Part shown: in pieces, positions 51,950 to 62,196 of the stretch
Layout: each line of letters opens with the position of its first letter
Position numbering within the stretch: the first letter of the stretch is position 1
NCBI GenBank assembly: GCA_946408345.1
Contig: CAMJRR010000004.1
Span: 109,648-173,647, forward strand
Length of the DNA stretch: 64,000 bases
Source of the DNA: an uncultured Bacteroidales bacterium
GTDB lineage: Bacteria; Bacteroidota; Bacteroidia; Bacteroidales; F082
Reading direction: 5' to 3'
Translations under genes and position numbers: made by a program
Notes under the pieces: generated by a model
Databases searched by the model: none
Seen by the model: the letters and a program-made list of their open reading frames with translations, nothing else
What the model was told of the DNA's origin: nothing

Positions 51950-54175
51950 TTACTCCATTTCCTCGTAGGTAAACACATGCATCTCGAAGCGCGAAGGCTT
52001 TATAAAGGACTTCATCAAACTGGCATCGATGGTTGTAACGGAAATCTGCTCTGGTGACAAGCCTTTGACATTATGCAGATAATTCGTCAACATTTCATTC
52101 TGCCGAGACATAAGTCTGGGTAGTATGGCTTCCGATTTGCTGCGATACACCTCACAAGCCACCGAAGTCACCTCTTTAGCTGAATGAAGTTTTTTCTTCT
52201 TGGAATATTGAGCAGCAAAATCACACAACCCCTTGTCGGTCAACTTGATGGAACGGATGGTTTCGTTGGTCAAGAAATCAATGTCGGATGGTTTTGTTTC
52301 GGGATGGGTTGAGAGATAGTAATCGCGTTGCAATTGCATGATGCTCAATTGTTTGATCACTTCTTCATATTGAACTTGTTCCTCCAAGACGATACCGAGG
52401 TCGGAGCGACTTTGAAGTGTTGTGACTACATTGTCAATCATCACATATTGCTCGGGTGAGAAATCAAACTGCAAAGGATCGAAGGGGATGTATTTCAGGT
52501 TGTTATCTTCGTCAGTCATCAGGCGGAAAGGTGAGGCCGCTGCTTTGGTCAGAAGATTGGAAAACACTTTGCCCAATGTCTTGCCGTATGAAAAAGCGGG
52601 GTTGTTGAGGTTGCCAGAAACGGGGAGATTGAGAACGACATTGTTATGTTTGTCGGAAAGCAAATAAAGCCCCAACTTCAGCGGCACTTTATCAAACTGA
52701 GGTTTATAATACTTGATTTTGTCACCCAATTTCGGGACAGCTATCTGTAATTTATTGATGCCATTGATGTTACCGTTTGCAATGATGTTTTGGCTTCTGA
52801 ATGACATCGTTCCACTTTCCACCGGAAAACCGAACATCTGCATTATAAAAGGCGAAAAATCAGCAACTTTTACATTGCTCAGCATCAGTGTAAGGTTTTG
52901 GTTGTCAAGTCCTTGAAATCTACCTCGCCAATCCAAATGAAGCTTACCGAACTTATTGAGTACGGCATTCATTTGTATAGCATTGTCGCCATGACGAGTG
53001 AAATCCTTGGCGGTCAATTGAATATCGGAAATCTCATAATGGAAAGGTTGTGGCAAATCGTTGTTTTCATACACCACTTCTGACTGCTTCAAAACCATGT
53101 CTGCAATGCTATATTGCCATGATTTATGCTCTTCGGTATCCATTACAACCGAATCAAATCCAGGCTCAATTGCAGTCGAGTCGCTATGGAAATAACTTTC
53201 CAATACCAAATCGAAATTTGAAGTGCTGTCTGCCTTGACGATGTATTCCGCGTTCAACCCAGATAGGTAGAGATAATCCAAGTCTATTGTCTTGTTATTC
53301 AAATTGAAACGGCTGACCTCGGCAAAAACGGAATCAATGGAACCCAAAGGATTACCTATGGTATCTTGTAAAACCATCTCATTGAGCGTAAGGTTGCCTT
53401 TCATGTTGAAATCCATGACATGGTCGGTCAGACCTTCCACTTCCATATCCAAGTCGGCAACTCCTTGCAACAAATCGACAGGATAATACTGTTGCAAATA
53501 AGGCTCAATGACTTCAACTCCCAAATTCTTCATTTTCAAATCAATGAAATACTTTTTGCCATCATCTGAAAAATGCAGGTCGGTGTGTAAGGTTGCGTTA
53601 TCGGAGAGAGAAAGATCAAGTCCGACATCCGTTTTCATTTCCGATAAGTCGATGAAAGGAATGTGCACTGCAATGTCACGCAAGAACAGCTCGTTGCCCA
53701 AGGCCAAATCAACGTAATGGATATCGCCTTTTTCGATTTGGATATCATTGATTACCATGCCAAAACCTGTTGTTTCTTTTTTAGTGCTGTCGGAAGCAAA
53801 CTGGTCAAGCAAACTATTGAAATTGAACCAATCGCGGTTTTGCTCCAAATTGACATTCAAACCAGAAAGCGTAGCTTGTTTTACCCACAAATTGTGATTA
53901 AACAAGTCACGCCATCTGATTTTTGTTTCAAAACGTTCAAAACTGACAAATGGAGTACTGCCATTGTCTTCAAAAAGCGTCAAATCATTGATTTTCAGCT
54001 TTCCTGTGATGATGTTTGCGCTCAATTTCCCGATGCTCATCTCTCGACCAATCAGCTCCTTGTCGTGTTTTTGGACATAGTTTTTTGCTATAGGTCCAGC
54101 CAAAAAGTTGAACAAAAGGAGCAAAACAAAAATGGCTCCTATGATGATCAACGAGATTTTGAGTGCTTTTTTCAT
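51950..54175 (-). CDS. AsmA/DUF748-like membrane-anchored protein
   Basis: This 741-residue protein has one N-terminal membrane helix (ALKISLIIIGAIFVLLLLFN, residues 4-23) followed by a long beta-rich periplasmic part. Repeated segments such as MSIGKLSANIITGKLKINDL and DIQIEKGDIHYVDLALGN are typical of AsmA/DUF748 repeats. Members of this broad group are implicated in outer-membrane assembly and lipid transport between membranes. It is convergent with the peptidase gene (2-bp gap) and follows gltX by one base. Confidence 0.8.
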   Translation of the reverse strand: MKKALKISLIIIGAIFVLLLLFNFLAGPIAKNYVQKHDKELIGREMSIGKLSANIITGKLKINDLTLFEDNGSTPFVSFERFETKIRWRDLFNHNLWVKQATLSGLNVNLEQNRDWFNFNSLLDQFASDSTKKETTGFGMVINDIQIEKGDIHYVDLALGNELFLRDIAVHIPFIDLSEMKTDVGLDLSLSDNATLHTDLHFSDDGKKYFIDLKMKNLGVEVIEPYLQQYYPVDLLQGVADLDMEVEGLTDHVMDFNMKGNLTLNEMVLQDTIGNPLGSIDSVFAEVSRFNLNNKTIDLDYLYLSGLNAEYIVKADSTSNFDLVLESYFHSDSTAIEPGFDSVVMDTEEHKSWQYSIADMVLKQSEVVYENNDLPQPFHYEISDIQLTAKDFTRHGDNAIQMNAVLNKFGKLHLDWRGRFQGLDNQNLTLMLSNVKVADFSPFIMQMFGFPVESGTMSFRSQNIIANGNINGINKLQIAVPKLGDKIKYYKPQFDKVPLKLGLYLLSDKHNNVVLNLPVSGNLNNPAFSYGKTLGKVFSNLLTKAAASPFRLMTDEDNNLKYIPFDPLQFDFSPEQYVMIDNVVTTLQSRSDLGIVLEEQVQYEEVIKQLSIMQLQRDYYLSTHPETKPSDIDFLTNETIRSIKLTDKGLCDFAAQYSKKKKLHSAKEVTSVACEVYRSKSEAILPRLMSRQNEMLTNYLHNVKGLSPEQISVTTIDASLMKSFIKPSRFEMHVFTYEEME

Positions 54176-54176
54176 T

Positions 54177-55694
54177 TTAACCTAAGGCTTTCACGCCCGC
54201 ATCGATGCGCTTGAGGGTCTCCTCCTTGCCCAAAAGCTCAAGGATTTCGCCAATGTGAGGCCCTTTGCCTGCACCCACCACCATCAAGCGGAGACCGTTC
54301 ATCACGAGACCCATATTCAACTCGTTGCTGGTAATCCAATTGTTGAGCGTCTCATCAATGTTGGCCAAATTGAAAGGCTCGATGCCGTTGATGACTTCTT
54401 TCACCTTGAGCATAGTCTCGGCAGAATTTTCTTTCCAACGTTTCTTCACCGTCACAGGATCGTATTCCGTTGGGGCTTCGAAGAAGAAGAAACTCTGATC
54501 CCAGATTTCCTTCACGAAATTGACCCTATCTTTTACCAAACCAGCGACTTTCACGGCAAAATCAAGTGGAGTATCAATACCTTTTTCGGCCTTCAGCCAA
54601 GCTTGATAATCCTTGCCGACTTCCTCGTTCGACTTGCGCATGAGCCACTCATGGTTGAACCACTTGGTCTTTTCCACGTTGAACTTCGCACCACTCTTGC
54701 TGCAACGCTCAAGAGAGAAAGCCTGGATGAGCTCATCCATGGTGAAAATCTCCTGCTCGGTGCCCGGGTTCCAACCCAACAAAGCCAACATGTTGATGAA
54801 AGCTTCAGGATAGTAGCCTGATTGCTTGTAACCCATGGCCGTGTCGCCCGTCTTCGGATCGACCCAATACATGGGGAACACAGGGAATCCTAAGCGATCG
54901 CCGTCACGCTTGCTCAGCTTTCCATTGCCGTCGGGTTTGAGCAACAAGGGCAGGTGGGCAAATTGCGGTGCCTCCCAACCAAAAGCCTCGTACAACATGA
55001 CATGGAGAGGCATTGAAGGCAACCACTCCTCGCCACGGATGACATGGCTGATTTGCATCAGATGGTCATCAACGATGTTGGCCAAATGGTAAGTGGGCAT
55101 GCCGTCCGACTTGAACAGCACCTTATCGTCCAAAGTATTGGTCTGCACCTTCACCTCGCCTCGAATCAAGTCGTGCATGACGATTTCGCGGTCCTCGGGA
55201 ATCATGAAACGAACCGTATAAGGCGTGCCATCGGCAATCAATTTGTCGACTTCTTCCTTGTTCATCGTCAAGCTGTTGCGTAGGTGCTTGCGGCTTTGGC
55301 AATTATAGATGAAAGTCTGCTTATTAGCTTCAGCTTCCTTGCGGTATTTGTCGAGTTCTTCGGCAGTATCAAAGGCGATGTAGGCACAACCTTTGGCCAA
55401 CAACTCGTCGCTGTATTGTTTATAAAGGTGTTTGCGGTTACTCTGTTTGTAAGGACCGTATTCGCCCCCAACATAGTCGCTCTCATCGAACTTGATGCCG
55501 CACCAATCCAAAGACTCCACGATGTATTGCTCGGCACCTGGCACAAAACGGGTTTGGTCGGTATCCTCGATGCGGAGGATCATCTTGCCGCCGTTTTTCT
55601 TGGCAAACAAGTAGTTATATAATGCGGTACGCACGCCCCCGATGTGCAAAGGACCCGTCGGGCTAGGGGCAAATCTGACTCTGACTTCTTTCAT
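54177..55694 (-). CDS. gltX: glutamyl-tRNA synthetase
   Basis: This 505-residue class I synthetase begins [20 protein letters not shown] (HIGH-type motif HIGG) and has the KMSKS-like [11 protein letters not shown] near residue 260. It charges tRNA-Glu. The start at 55692-55694 is preceded by a TATTTTTG box (minus strand, 55715-55722). Length agrees with family norms. Confidence 0.97.
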   Translation of the reverse strand: MKEVRVRFAPSPTGPLHIGGVRTALYNYLFAKKNGGKMILRIEDTDQTRFVPGAEQYIVESLDWCGIKFDESDYVGGEYGPYKQSNRKHLYKQYSDELLAKGCAYIAFDTAEELDKYRKEAEANKQTFIYNCQSRKHLRNSLTMNKEEVDKLIADGTPYTVRFMIPEDREIVMHDLIRGEVKVQTNTLDDKVLFKSDGMPTYHLANIVDDHLMQISHVIRGEEWLPSMPLHVMLYEAFGWEAPQFAHLPLLLKPDGNGKLSKRDGDRLGFPVFPMYWVDPKTGDTAMGYKQSGYYPEAFINMLALLGWNPGTEQEIFTMDELIQAFSLERCSKSGAKFNVEKTKWFNHEWLMRKSNEEVGKDYQAWLKAEKGIDTPLDFAVKVAGLVKDRVNFVKEIWDQSFFFFEAPTEYDPVTVKKRWKENSAETMLKVKEVINGIEPFNLANIDETLNNWITSNELNMGLVMNGLRLMVVGAGKGPHIGEILELLGKEETLKRIDAGVKALG

Positions 55695-55756
55695 TTTCTA
55701 TTAATTTGAGGCTGCAAAAATACGGATTCCAAATGATTTACGACTATAGAAAACGA

Positions 55757-55783
55757 AAAAAGCCTGCCGAATTAGCAGGCTTT
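55757..55783 (-). terminator. rho-independent terminator of tRNA-Cys
   Basis: On the minus strand AAAGCCTGC, a 7-base loop and GCAGGCTTTTTT form a stem followed by T residues, directly after the tRNA 3' end. Confidence 0.8.
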
Positions 55784-55784
55784 G

Positions 55785-55855
55785 AGGTACCTGGCGGACT
55801 CGAACCGCCGTCCCCGGTTTTGCAGACCGATCCCTAACCACTCGGGCAAGGTACC
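55785..55855 (-). tRNA. tRNA-Cys (anticodon GCA)
   Basis: The 71-nt cloverleaf has a 7-bp acceptor stem (GGTACCT with AGGTACC), D-arm CCCGAGTGGTTAGGG, anticodon loop CTGCAAA with anticodon GCA and T-arm GGCGGTTCGAGTCCGCC. The discriminator is U73, as in cysteine tRNAs. CCA is not encoded. Confidence 0.95.
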
Positions 55856-55867
55856 CTTTTGCGGCTG

Positions 55868-55896
55868 CAAAGATACACCTTTTTTATGAATCGCAA
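55868..55896 (-). promoter_or_regulatory. promoter of tRNA-Cys
   Basis: The minus strand shows TTG (55894-55896), an 18-base spacer and TATCTTTG (55868-55875), 12 bases before the tRNA 5' end. Confidence 0.65.
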
Positions 55897-55915
55897 GGCT
55901 TTTCTATGAAAAAAT

Positions 55916-57325
55916 TTAAACCAGCCCTCTGGCTGAAAGCTTGAGCCAATTCCAAACGACTAACGCTACGAAAAGCACACCACAATATACATAGAAGATT
56001 TTCAAGTCTTTACGGCGTAGGTGTGTCATTGAATAAGCGGCCATAAGCATAATTAATGGCACCGCAGGTTCGTGGAACCGTTCCGAATTGGCGCCAAATG
56101 AAAACATGATAATAGCCAAATATGACAATTCATAAGTCCCTATCAAACTGAAATCGCGCCACTTTTTCTGACGGAAAACGATAACGAAGGCCAACATGGC
56201 AAAGAAAGCGACAAAGTTAGTTACGAAGGTGCTACCATGTATCATCTTGTAGTAAGTGGGAGTCTTTTCCACCATCGGTGCCAAGGGCAGTACAAAAGCA
56301 CCTGGAGCTAATACCCAGTTTTGCGCTAACTTGCTATGTTTCATCCCTAAAGATTCATATCTCTCCGATTGATAATTAACCTCAGCAAAATTCAAACGAT
56401 AAATAATCTTCATCTCACGTCCAATAGGAGAAAGCAAGAAAACCAAAAAAACAACTGTAATGGCTACAAGACTAATGATTTTGCCTTTTTTACTCACCAA
56501 ATCCTTGGAAGACAACACTACAAAAACCGAAAAAGCAAAAAACAAACACATACCGATGATGGTGCGGAAACCAAAAGTCAATGCGATCAACAAAATGGGA
56601 AATAAGATATTCCAAACAGTGTATTTCTTACTTCGTATGAGGTAGTCTATACGTTCAAGAGCCAGGATGGAAAGAAAAATCATTTCCATTTCTTTGGTGT
56701 GTATCCCACAAAGTTGTACCAGAATTGGTGTGAAGACACATATCACTGCTGCCAATCGACCCGTGCGTTCGCCCAAGGTTCTCGAACCCAATTTCCATAC
56801 CACAATGCAGAGATAGGCACTCATAAGCGCTTTGAAGAGTCTCGGTACTAACCAACTACGACCAAAAATGGTGTAAACCAAAGTCAACCACAATATGTAA
56901 CCGTGGTCGGAAAATCCCATGGTATAGGCATTCAGATACTTGAAAACATATGAGACATAACCCATTCGCAGGCATTTTGATAGATATACACCCGTATCAT
57001 GGTACCAACGACTATCGCCTGCATCGTATTCAAATGCAATTCCCGTCTCCCAATAAAAATAATAACACATCACAAAGGCATAAACCGCCCGTATGGCCAA
57101 TGCAGTCCAAAACACCTTGCGCCAAAAATGTTTTGGGTCGTCGTTTTTCCATCGAGGATAAAAAAACATAGTAAGCACGAAGAAAAACAGCACTTCACCG
57201 ATTCCCCAAAGCACCCATTTCAACTGCAAAGCATACTCATGGAATGCCACGCTGATAACGATTAGGACAAGTAAATACAGCCCAATGCCTATCATGGAGA
57301 TATGTCGGAATAGCTTGTTTCCCAT
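55916..57325 (-). CDS. GT39/ArnT-like membrane glycosyltransferase (copy 1)
   Basis: This 469-residue polytopic protein has about 11 membrane segments. The first periplasmic loop holds FEYDAGDSRWYHDTGVYL, an Asp-containing region typical of GT-C enzymes, followed by SDHGYILWLTLVYTIFG and RLFKALMSAYLCIVVWKLG. Such enzymes use polyprenyl-phosphate sugars and act on the periplasmic face. The paralogue at 57340 is strongly similar along the whole length. Confidence 0.78.
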   Translation of the reverse strand: MGNKLFRHISMIGIGLYLLVLIVISVAFHEYALQLKWVLWGIGEVLFFFVLTMFFYPRWKNDDPKHFWRKVFWTALAIRAVYAFVMCYYFYWETGIAFEYDAGDSRWYHDTGVYLSKCLRMGYVSYVFKYLNAYTMGFSDHGYILWLTLVYTIFGRSWLVPRLFKALMSAYLCIVVWKLGSRTLGERTGRLAAVICVFTPILVQLCGIHTKEMEMIFLSILALERIDYLIRSKKYTVWNILFPILLIALTFGFRTIIGMCLFFAFSVFVVLSSKDLVSKKGKIISLVAITVVFLVFLLSPIGREMKIIYRLNFAEVNYQSERYESLGMKHSKLAQNWVLAPGAFVLPLAPMVEKTPTYYKMIHGSTFVTNFVAFFAMLAFVIVFRQKKWRDFSLIGTYELSYLAIIMFSFGANSERFHEPAVPLIMLMAAYSMTHLRRKDLKIFYVYCGVLFVALVVWNWLKLSARGLV

Positions 57326-57339
57326 TTCCTACTGTCTAA

Positions 57340-58746
57340 TCATACCATTCCTCGCGCTGCCAATTTAATCCAATTCCATGCAAACAAAGCCACAAACAGC
57401 AGGCCACAATATATATAGAACAGCGTCAAATCCTTACGTCTCAGATGTGTCATTGCATAAGCAGCCATGACTAATATTAATGGTACGGCAGGCTGGTGGT
57501 ATCGCTCTGAATTGGAGGTAAATGTGAACATAACTATTGCCAAATAGGACAGTTCGTATGCTCCTATGAGACTGAAGTCACGACATTTTTTTTGTCTTAT
57601 GGCTATCACTATGGACAGCATCGCAAAAAAGGCCAGGAAGTTTTTGATGAAAATGGTACCATGAAACATCTTATTATGATCGGGGGCCACGTCCACCATG
57701 GGTGACAAAGGCAAAACAAAAGCACCTGGAAATAAATACTTGCTTTTCGACAACTCGCTATATTTCAACCCCAAGGATTCATATTTTCGTGCCAAATAAT
57801 CTGTTCCGCTGAAATTCAACATATAGACGATTTTCATCTCGCTACCAATTACAGTGAAGAGGAAAACCAAGAAAACGACCAATGTGGTGGATAAAGCGAC
57901 AATTTTGCCTTTTCTGTTCACCAAATGGTTGGGAGAAAGGATGACGAAAACAAGAAATGCAAAAATTAGGCACATGCCAATAACTGTCCTGAATCCAAAG
58001 GACATTCCTATGAGCAAAATGGGAAACAAGATATTCCATAAAGTGTATTTCTTGCTCCGTATGAGGTAGTCCATACGTTCGAGGGCAAGAATGGAAAGAA
58101 ATATCATCTCCATTTCCTTGATGTGCGACCCTGTCAACTGTATAAAAAGAGGCATGAACACACACATTACGGCGGCCAAACGTCCTGTCCGCTCGCCGAA
58201 AGTCCTCGATGATAGCCTATGGACCACGATGCACAAATAGGCACTCATCAATGCCTTGAATATCCTCGCAACCCAGACTTTGCGACCAAATATAGTATGA
58301 ATAAAGGTGAGCCAAATTAAATAACCATGATCAGAAAAGCCTAACGAATAGCCCTTCAGAAAATCGAAAACGAACCCGAAATCACCTTTCCGAATATACT
58401 TTGACAAAAGGGCACTTCTGGTATAATATCCTACTTCATCCCCAGAACCTTCAAAAGGACCTCCTGCGTGATTATAAAAATAATAATAGGAAAAAACGAC
58501 ATAAAGCAACCGTATAGCCAAAGCTATCCAAAACACTTTATGACAAAACACCTTAGGCTTGTCGTTTTTCCAACGGGGATAAAAAACGGTGGTAAAAACA
58601 AAAAAGAACAAAACCTCACCTATTCCCCATAGCACCCACTCCAACTCCATGGCATGGTCTCGAAACACTACACTGATGACGAGCAGTGCCAGCAGGTAAA
58701 CGCCGACGCCGTAGATAGAAATATAGCGGATCAGTTTTTTCGACAT
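57340..58746 (-). CDS. GT39/ArnT-like membrane glycosyltransferase (copy 2)
   Basis: This 468-residue tandem paralogue of the previous gene keeps SDHGYLIWLTFIHTIFG and ARIFKALMSAYLCIVVHRL. It differs mostly in the first loop (GPFEGSGDEVGYYTRSAL), which in GT-C enzymes surrounds the catalytic acid. Different acceptor or donor use is therefore possible. It overlaps the lipoprotein gene by one base and precedes copy 1 by 14 bp, one operon. Confidence 0.78.
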   Translation of the reverse strand: MSKKLIRYISIYGVGVYLLALLVISVVFRDHAMELEWVLWGIGEVLFFFVFTTVFYPRWKNDKPKVFCHKVFWIALAIRLLYVVFSYYYFYNHAGGPFEGSGDEVGYYTRSALLSKYIRKGDFGFVFDFLKGYSLGFSDHGYLIWLTFIHTIFGRKVWVARIFKALMSAYLCIVVHRLSSRTFGERTGRLAAVMCVFMPLFIQLTGSHIKEMEMIFLSILALERMDYLIRSKKYTLWNILFPILLIGMSFGFRTVIGMCLIFAFLVFVILSPNHLVNRKGKIVALSTTLVVFLVFLFTVIGSEMKIVYMLNFSGTDYLARKYESLGLKYSELSKSKYLFPGAFVLPLSPMVDVAPDHNKMFHGTIFIKNFLAFFAMLSIVIAIRQKKCRDFSLIGAYELSYLAIVMFTFTSNSERYHQPAVPLILVMAAYAMTHLRRKDLTLFYIYCGLLFVALFAWNWIKLAARGMV

Positions 58747-59558
58747 CAGTCCATGAATATCGGCCCGTCGCTTTTACGTTTTACGGCCTTTTGCTTTATG
58801 ATAGCCCTAGCGTCAGGATTGATGGTACCGATTTTGCGCATGTCAGCGCGCTCCCACCAGTGGTCCTTATATTCATGGATGAAACGGAACAGTGAGTCGC
58901 TGGCTGTCAACACCTGAGGATTATAGTTTTCAGGTGCATCGTTGACCGTTTCGAACTCGATATGCAAGATTTGGTTGAGGGGATTATACTCATATTTGAA
59001 GGCATAATACACTGCCGTATCCATATGATGGTCCATCTGTACCCCTGTACCGTCAGCAAGGAAATACATGGTATAACCCGTAGCCGTGTCGTATGGATCA
59101 TATATCTTATGCTTATATGAATCCTCAATCATCTGACCAAAATAGTCGGTGTTCCATCTCTCTCTACTTGAAACGCCAAACACCTTATTATAAAGGCCGT
59201 CGAAATCCAACTTGTTTTGCGAAATGAAGATCGTGCGATAGACGTGTCCGCCAGGTGAATTAATGACAAAGGAGGAACCACGAAAATCGCCATCCTCCAA
59301 AGCTTCGACAGTGATGGTGAGCGAGCCATCGTTTTTGCCATTCATTGCGCTGATGGTGTACCAATCGGCATCGTCATTTTTAGTGATTGTCCACTCACAA
59401 TTTGCAGTAAAGTCAAAGGTTTGTGAGCTAGCTTCCAACTTAAACCAAAGATTGTTTGTAGGTACTTGGATTTTGTAAGTTTTTACACATCCTGTGAATC
59501 CGGCTGCCGTAAAGAGCAGCATGGCAGCTATGGCCAAAAGATGAATATGCTTTTTCAT
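58746..59558 (-). CDS. BACON-domain-like lipoprotein
   Basis: This 270-residue protein has a signal with lipobox AAGFTGC (Cys24). Residues about 35-115 read as a BACON-like beta domain (ANCEWTITKNDDADWYTIS, SLTITVEALEDGD, GGHVYRTIFISQ). The remainder is unassigned. No acidic run follows the Cys, so surface export as a typical Bacteroidetes lipoprotein is not indicated. The start at 59556-59558 gives a normal signal peptide. It precedes the two membrane glycosyltransferases in one transcript. Confidence 0.75.
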   Translation of the reverse strand: MKKHIHLLAIAAMLLFTAAGFTGCVKTYKIQVPTNNLWFKLEASSQTFDFTANCEWTITKNDDADWYTISAMNGKNDGSLTITVEALEDGDFRGSSFVINSPGGHVYRTIFISQNKLDFDGLYNKVFGVSSRERWNTDYFGQMIEDSYKHKIYDPYDTATGYTMYFLADGTGVQMDHHMDTAVYYAFKYEYNPLNQILHIEFETVNDAPENYNPQVLTASDSLFRFIHEYKDHWWERADMRKIGTINPDARAIIKQKAVKRKSDGPIFMD

Positions 59559-59594
59559 TTCTGTAAGATTTAAAGTGCAAAAGTACATAATTTA

Positions 59595-61802
59595 TTAATA
59601 CAAGCGCTTTTTCTGCTTCGACTTCTTTGCAGGAGGTAGTGTTTCGGCCAGCATCTCGAAGTCCATTTTGTGTTTAAAGAGGTCGACAGATTTCACAACT
59701 ATACGGACCTCATCGCCCAACTGGATGACTCGACCCGTGTCTTGCCCAATGACGCGGAAGTTGTCGTCGTCGAGGTAATAATAGTCACCCGGAAGGTCCT
59801 CATAACGCACCAAGCCCTCGCATTTGTTGCCTTTCAGCTCCACAAACAAGCCCCACTTGCTCACGCCCGAGACCAAACCCTCAAACACTTGTCCAATCTT
59901 ATCTTGCAGGTATTCAGCTTGTTTGTATTTTACGGATTGACGTTCCATTTCTTCAGCTTGTTTCTCCATCTCGCTGGCATGGACGCACATCTCCTCGTAT
60001 TCCATCTTGTTGACCGAGCCTTGACCTTCTATAAGATATCTTTCTATTAATCGGTGCACCATCAGGTCGGGATAACGACGGATGGGCGAAGTAAAATGCG
60101 TGTAATAGTCGAAAGCCAAGCCATAGTGCCCTATGTTGTCGGTGCTGTAAACGGCCTTAGCCATGGTGCGCAGGGCGACGGTTTGGATGAGGTTCTTCTC
60201 TCCTTTGCCTTCCACATCTTCAAAGAGTTTGTTATAGGAGTTGACCAAAGTGCTACGGTTGCTGAGGTTCATCGAATAGCCCAAACGCGAGATGAGCAGC
60301 ATGAATTTGTTGAGTTTCTCTGGGTTAGGCTCGTCGTGAACACGATACACGAAGGTATCGTTGTGCCATTTGCTTTCTGGCTTGCCAAAGGTCTCGGCCA
60401 CAGTGCGGTTGGCCAATAGCATGAAGTCCTCGATAAGCTCATGTGACTCGTTTTGCACACGCACATAGGTATCGATAGGTTTTTTGTTCTCGTCCAAGAT
60501 AAATTTCACCTCTTCAGAATGGAAGTTGATGCTACCTGCCTCCATGCGTTTTTCACGCAATTTGGTCGCCAAGTTGTTGAAGGTCAGAATTTCGTCCTTA
60601 TAGTCGCCATCGCCACCTTCAATCATGGTTTGCACTTCTTCGTAGGTATAACGGCGGCACGACTTGATGATAGTCTTGCCAATCCACTTGTCGTAAATCT
60701 TGGCATCGTCGTCCATCTCGAAGACCACGCTAAAGGTCAGCTTCTCTTCGTCAGGACGCAGTGAGCACACATTATTACATAGTTTCTCGGGCAGCATCGG
60801 GATGGTGCGGTCGACAAGATAAACGCTTGTGCCTCGGTCGAGAGCTTCTTTGTCGATGGCGGAGCCTTTTTGCACATAGTGCGACACATCGGCAATATGC
60901 ACACCTACTTCCCAATGGCCGTTGGGTAGCTTTTGCAGACTGATGGCATCGTCGAAGTCCTTGGCATCGGCAGGGTCGATGGTGATGGTAAACACCTTGC
61001 GGAAATCGCGGCGTTTTTTGATTTCGTCCCTGCTAATGGTAACGGGAATCCTATCGGCTTCTTTTTCCACCTCATCAGGAAACTCGATGGGATAGTCATG
61101 TGCCGCAAGAATGGATTCCATCTCCACATCATTCTCGCCAGGCTTACCTAGTACACGGACAATCTCGCCAAAGGGGTTGCCCGAACCGTCGGGCCAGTCG
61201 GTAAGGTGGACAATGACTTTCTGCCCGTCTTTGGCACCGTTCAAATCGCCACGCGGGATAAAGATATCCACGGGCATCCAGTCCACATCGGGGCGAACGA
61301 AGACATAGCCATGGGATATGGAAAGCACGCCCACAAACTCAGTGTGGCGGCGTTCAAGCACCTCCACAATCTCGCCTTCGGGTTTGCTATTGTTACGCTT
61401 GGGGAACATGGCCACACGCACATGGTCGCCATGCAGTGCTTTGTAAGTGTCTTGAGCAGCGATGAAAATGTCCTCGCCTTCGCCGTCGTCGCGCACTACG
61501 TAGGCCTTGCCTGTCGACTTCATTTCTACCGTGCCCTCCACATACTTGGTCTTCGGCCCAAACTGCGCCATACCTTCAGGACCCATCACATAACTATAGG
61601 GACGCTCTTCCTTAAGTAAGCCTTTGTCCTTCAGGTCGATTAGGAGATTATACACCACGTCCTTCCCCGCTTGGTCCTTGATACCCATGATTTTACAGAC
61701 CTGTTTGTAGTTCTTCGGACGGAAAGGCTGGTCGGCAAAAATGCCTAAAATCACACTTGTGAAAGTGCTCAGTTTATTTTCGATTTTTTTCTTTTTTGGC
61801 AT
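59595..61802 (-). CDS. rnr: ribonuclease R
   Basis: This 735-residue 3'-5' exoribonuclease has two N-terminal cold-shock-like OB domains, the RNB catalytic motif TIDPADAKDFDDAISL (near 280), a second signature YTHFTSPIRRYPDLMVHRLI near 570, and an S1 domain (EGLVSGVSKWGLFVEL near 640). The tail is lysine-rich (KKSKQKKRLY). A TATCTTTG box sits on the minus strand at 61823-61830. It is divergent from nrdD. Confidence 0.96.
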   Translation of the reverse strand: MPKKKKIENKLSTFTSVILGIFADQPFRPKNYKQVCKIMGIKDQAGKDVVYNLLIDLKDKGLLKEERPYSYVMGPEGMAQFGPKTKYVEGTVEMKSTGKAYVVRDDGEGEDIFIAAQDTYKALHGDHVRVAMFPKRNNSKPEGEIVEVLERRHTEFVGVLSISHGYVFVRPDVDWMPVDIFIPRGDLNGAKDGQKVIVHLTDWPDGSGNPFGEIVRVLGKPGENDVEMESILAAHDYPIEFPDEVEKEADRIPVTISRDEIKKRRDFRKVFTITIDPADAKDFDDAISLQKLPNGHWEVGVHIADVSHYVQKGSAIDKEALDRGTSVYLVDRTIPMLPEKLCNNVCSLRPDEEKLTFSVVFEMDDDAKIYDKWIGKTIIKSCRRYTYEEVQTMIEGGDGDYKDEILTFNNLATKLREKRMEAGSINFHSEEVKFILDENKKPIDTYVRVQNESHELIEDFMLLANRTVAETFGKPESKWHNDTFVYRVHDEPNPEKLNKFMLLISRLGYSMNLSNRSTLVNSYNKLFEDVEGKGEKNLIQTVALRTMAKAVYSTDNIGHYGLAFDYYTHFTSPIRRYPDLMVHRLIERYLIEGQGSVNKMEYEEMCVHASEMEKQAEEMERQSVKYKQAEYLQDKIGQVFEGLVSGVSKWGLFVELKGNKCEGLVRYEDLPGDYYYLDDDNFRVIGQDTGRVIQLGDEVRIVVKSVDLFKHKMDFEMLAETLPPAKKSKQKKRLY

Positions 61803-61822
61803 AACGATTCTGAAATTTTCTG

Positions 61823-61830
61823 CAAAGATA
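61823..61830 (-). promoter_or_regulatory. putative -7 promoter box of rnr
   Basis: The minus strand reads TATCTTTG 20 bases upstream of the rnr start codon. A clear -33 element is not seen. Confidence 0.5.
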
Positions 61831-61887
61831 AATAAATCACCCGATTAGCATGTTGATAATTTTGTTGACAAAATTTTCAAGAATTAA

Positions 61888-61920
61888 TTTGGTCGGTGAA
61901 ACCAAAATGCTATACCTTTG
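61888..61920 (+). promoter_or_regulatory. promoter of the nrdD transcript
   Basis: TTTG (61888-61891), a 21-base spacer and TACCTTTG (61913-61920) match the Bacteroidetes consensus. The riboswitch begins a few bases downstream. Confidence 0.65.
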
Positions 61921-61925
61921 CACAA

Positions 61926-62085
61926 CAAGGTTCTTCGGAGGAGATTAATAGGGAACCCCGTGAAAATCAGGGACTATACCCGTAGCTGTGAGCTCTGAAA
62001 CATGCCGGACACCCCATGCCACTGTCAAAACTAAGAAGACGGGAAGGCCGTTCGGAAGGGAGTAAGTCAGAAGACCTGCCTTGGA
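61926..62085 (+). ncRNA. cobalamin riboswitch
   Basis: The leader carries the conserved cobalamin-aptamer blocks in order: gattaatagggaa, the P4-P6 core with acccgtagctgtgagc, the gccactg block at 62018-62024, cgggaaggc at 62040-62048 and the B12-box-like aagtcagaagacctgcc at 62063-62079. About 110 bases of expression platform follow before the nrdD ATG, including ccctcgggataaggg, a possible hairpin. By analogy with known cobalamin riboswitches it should repress expression when adenosylcobalamin is present. The rest of 61803-62196 contains only promoters. Confidence 0.92.
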
Positions 62086-62196
62086 AACTGAAGCACTGTC
62101 ATCCCTCGGGATAAGGGTAGCGTGCCGAACAATTGAAAACGACAACTATACTAGGCATCAGTTTTTGATGCAACAAACAGAAAACGAGCACATTAT

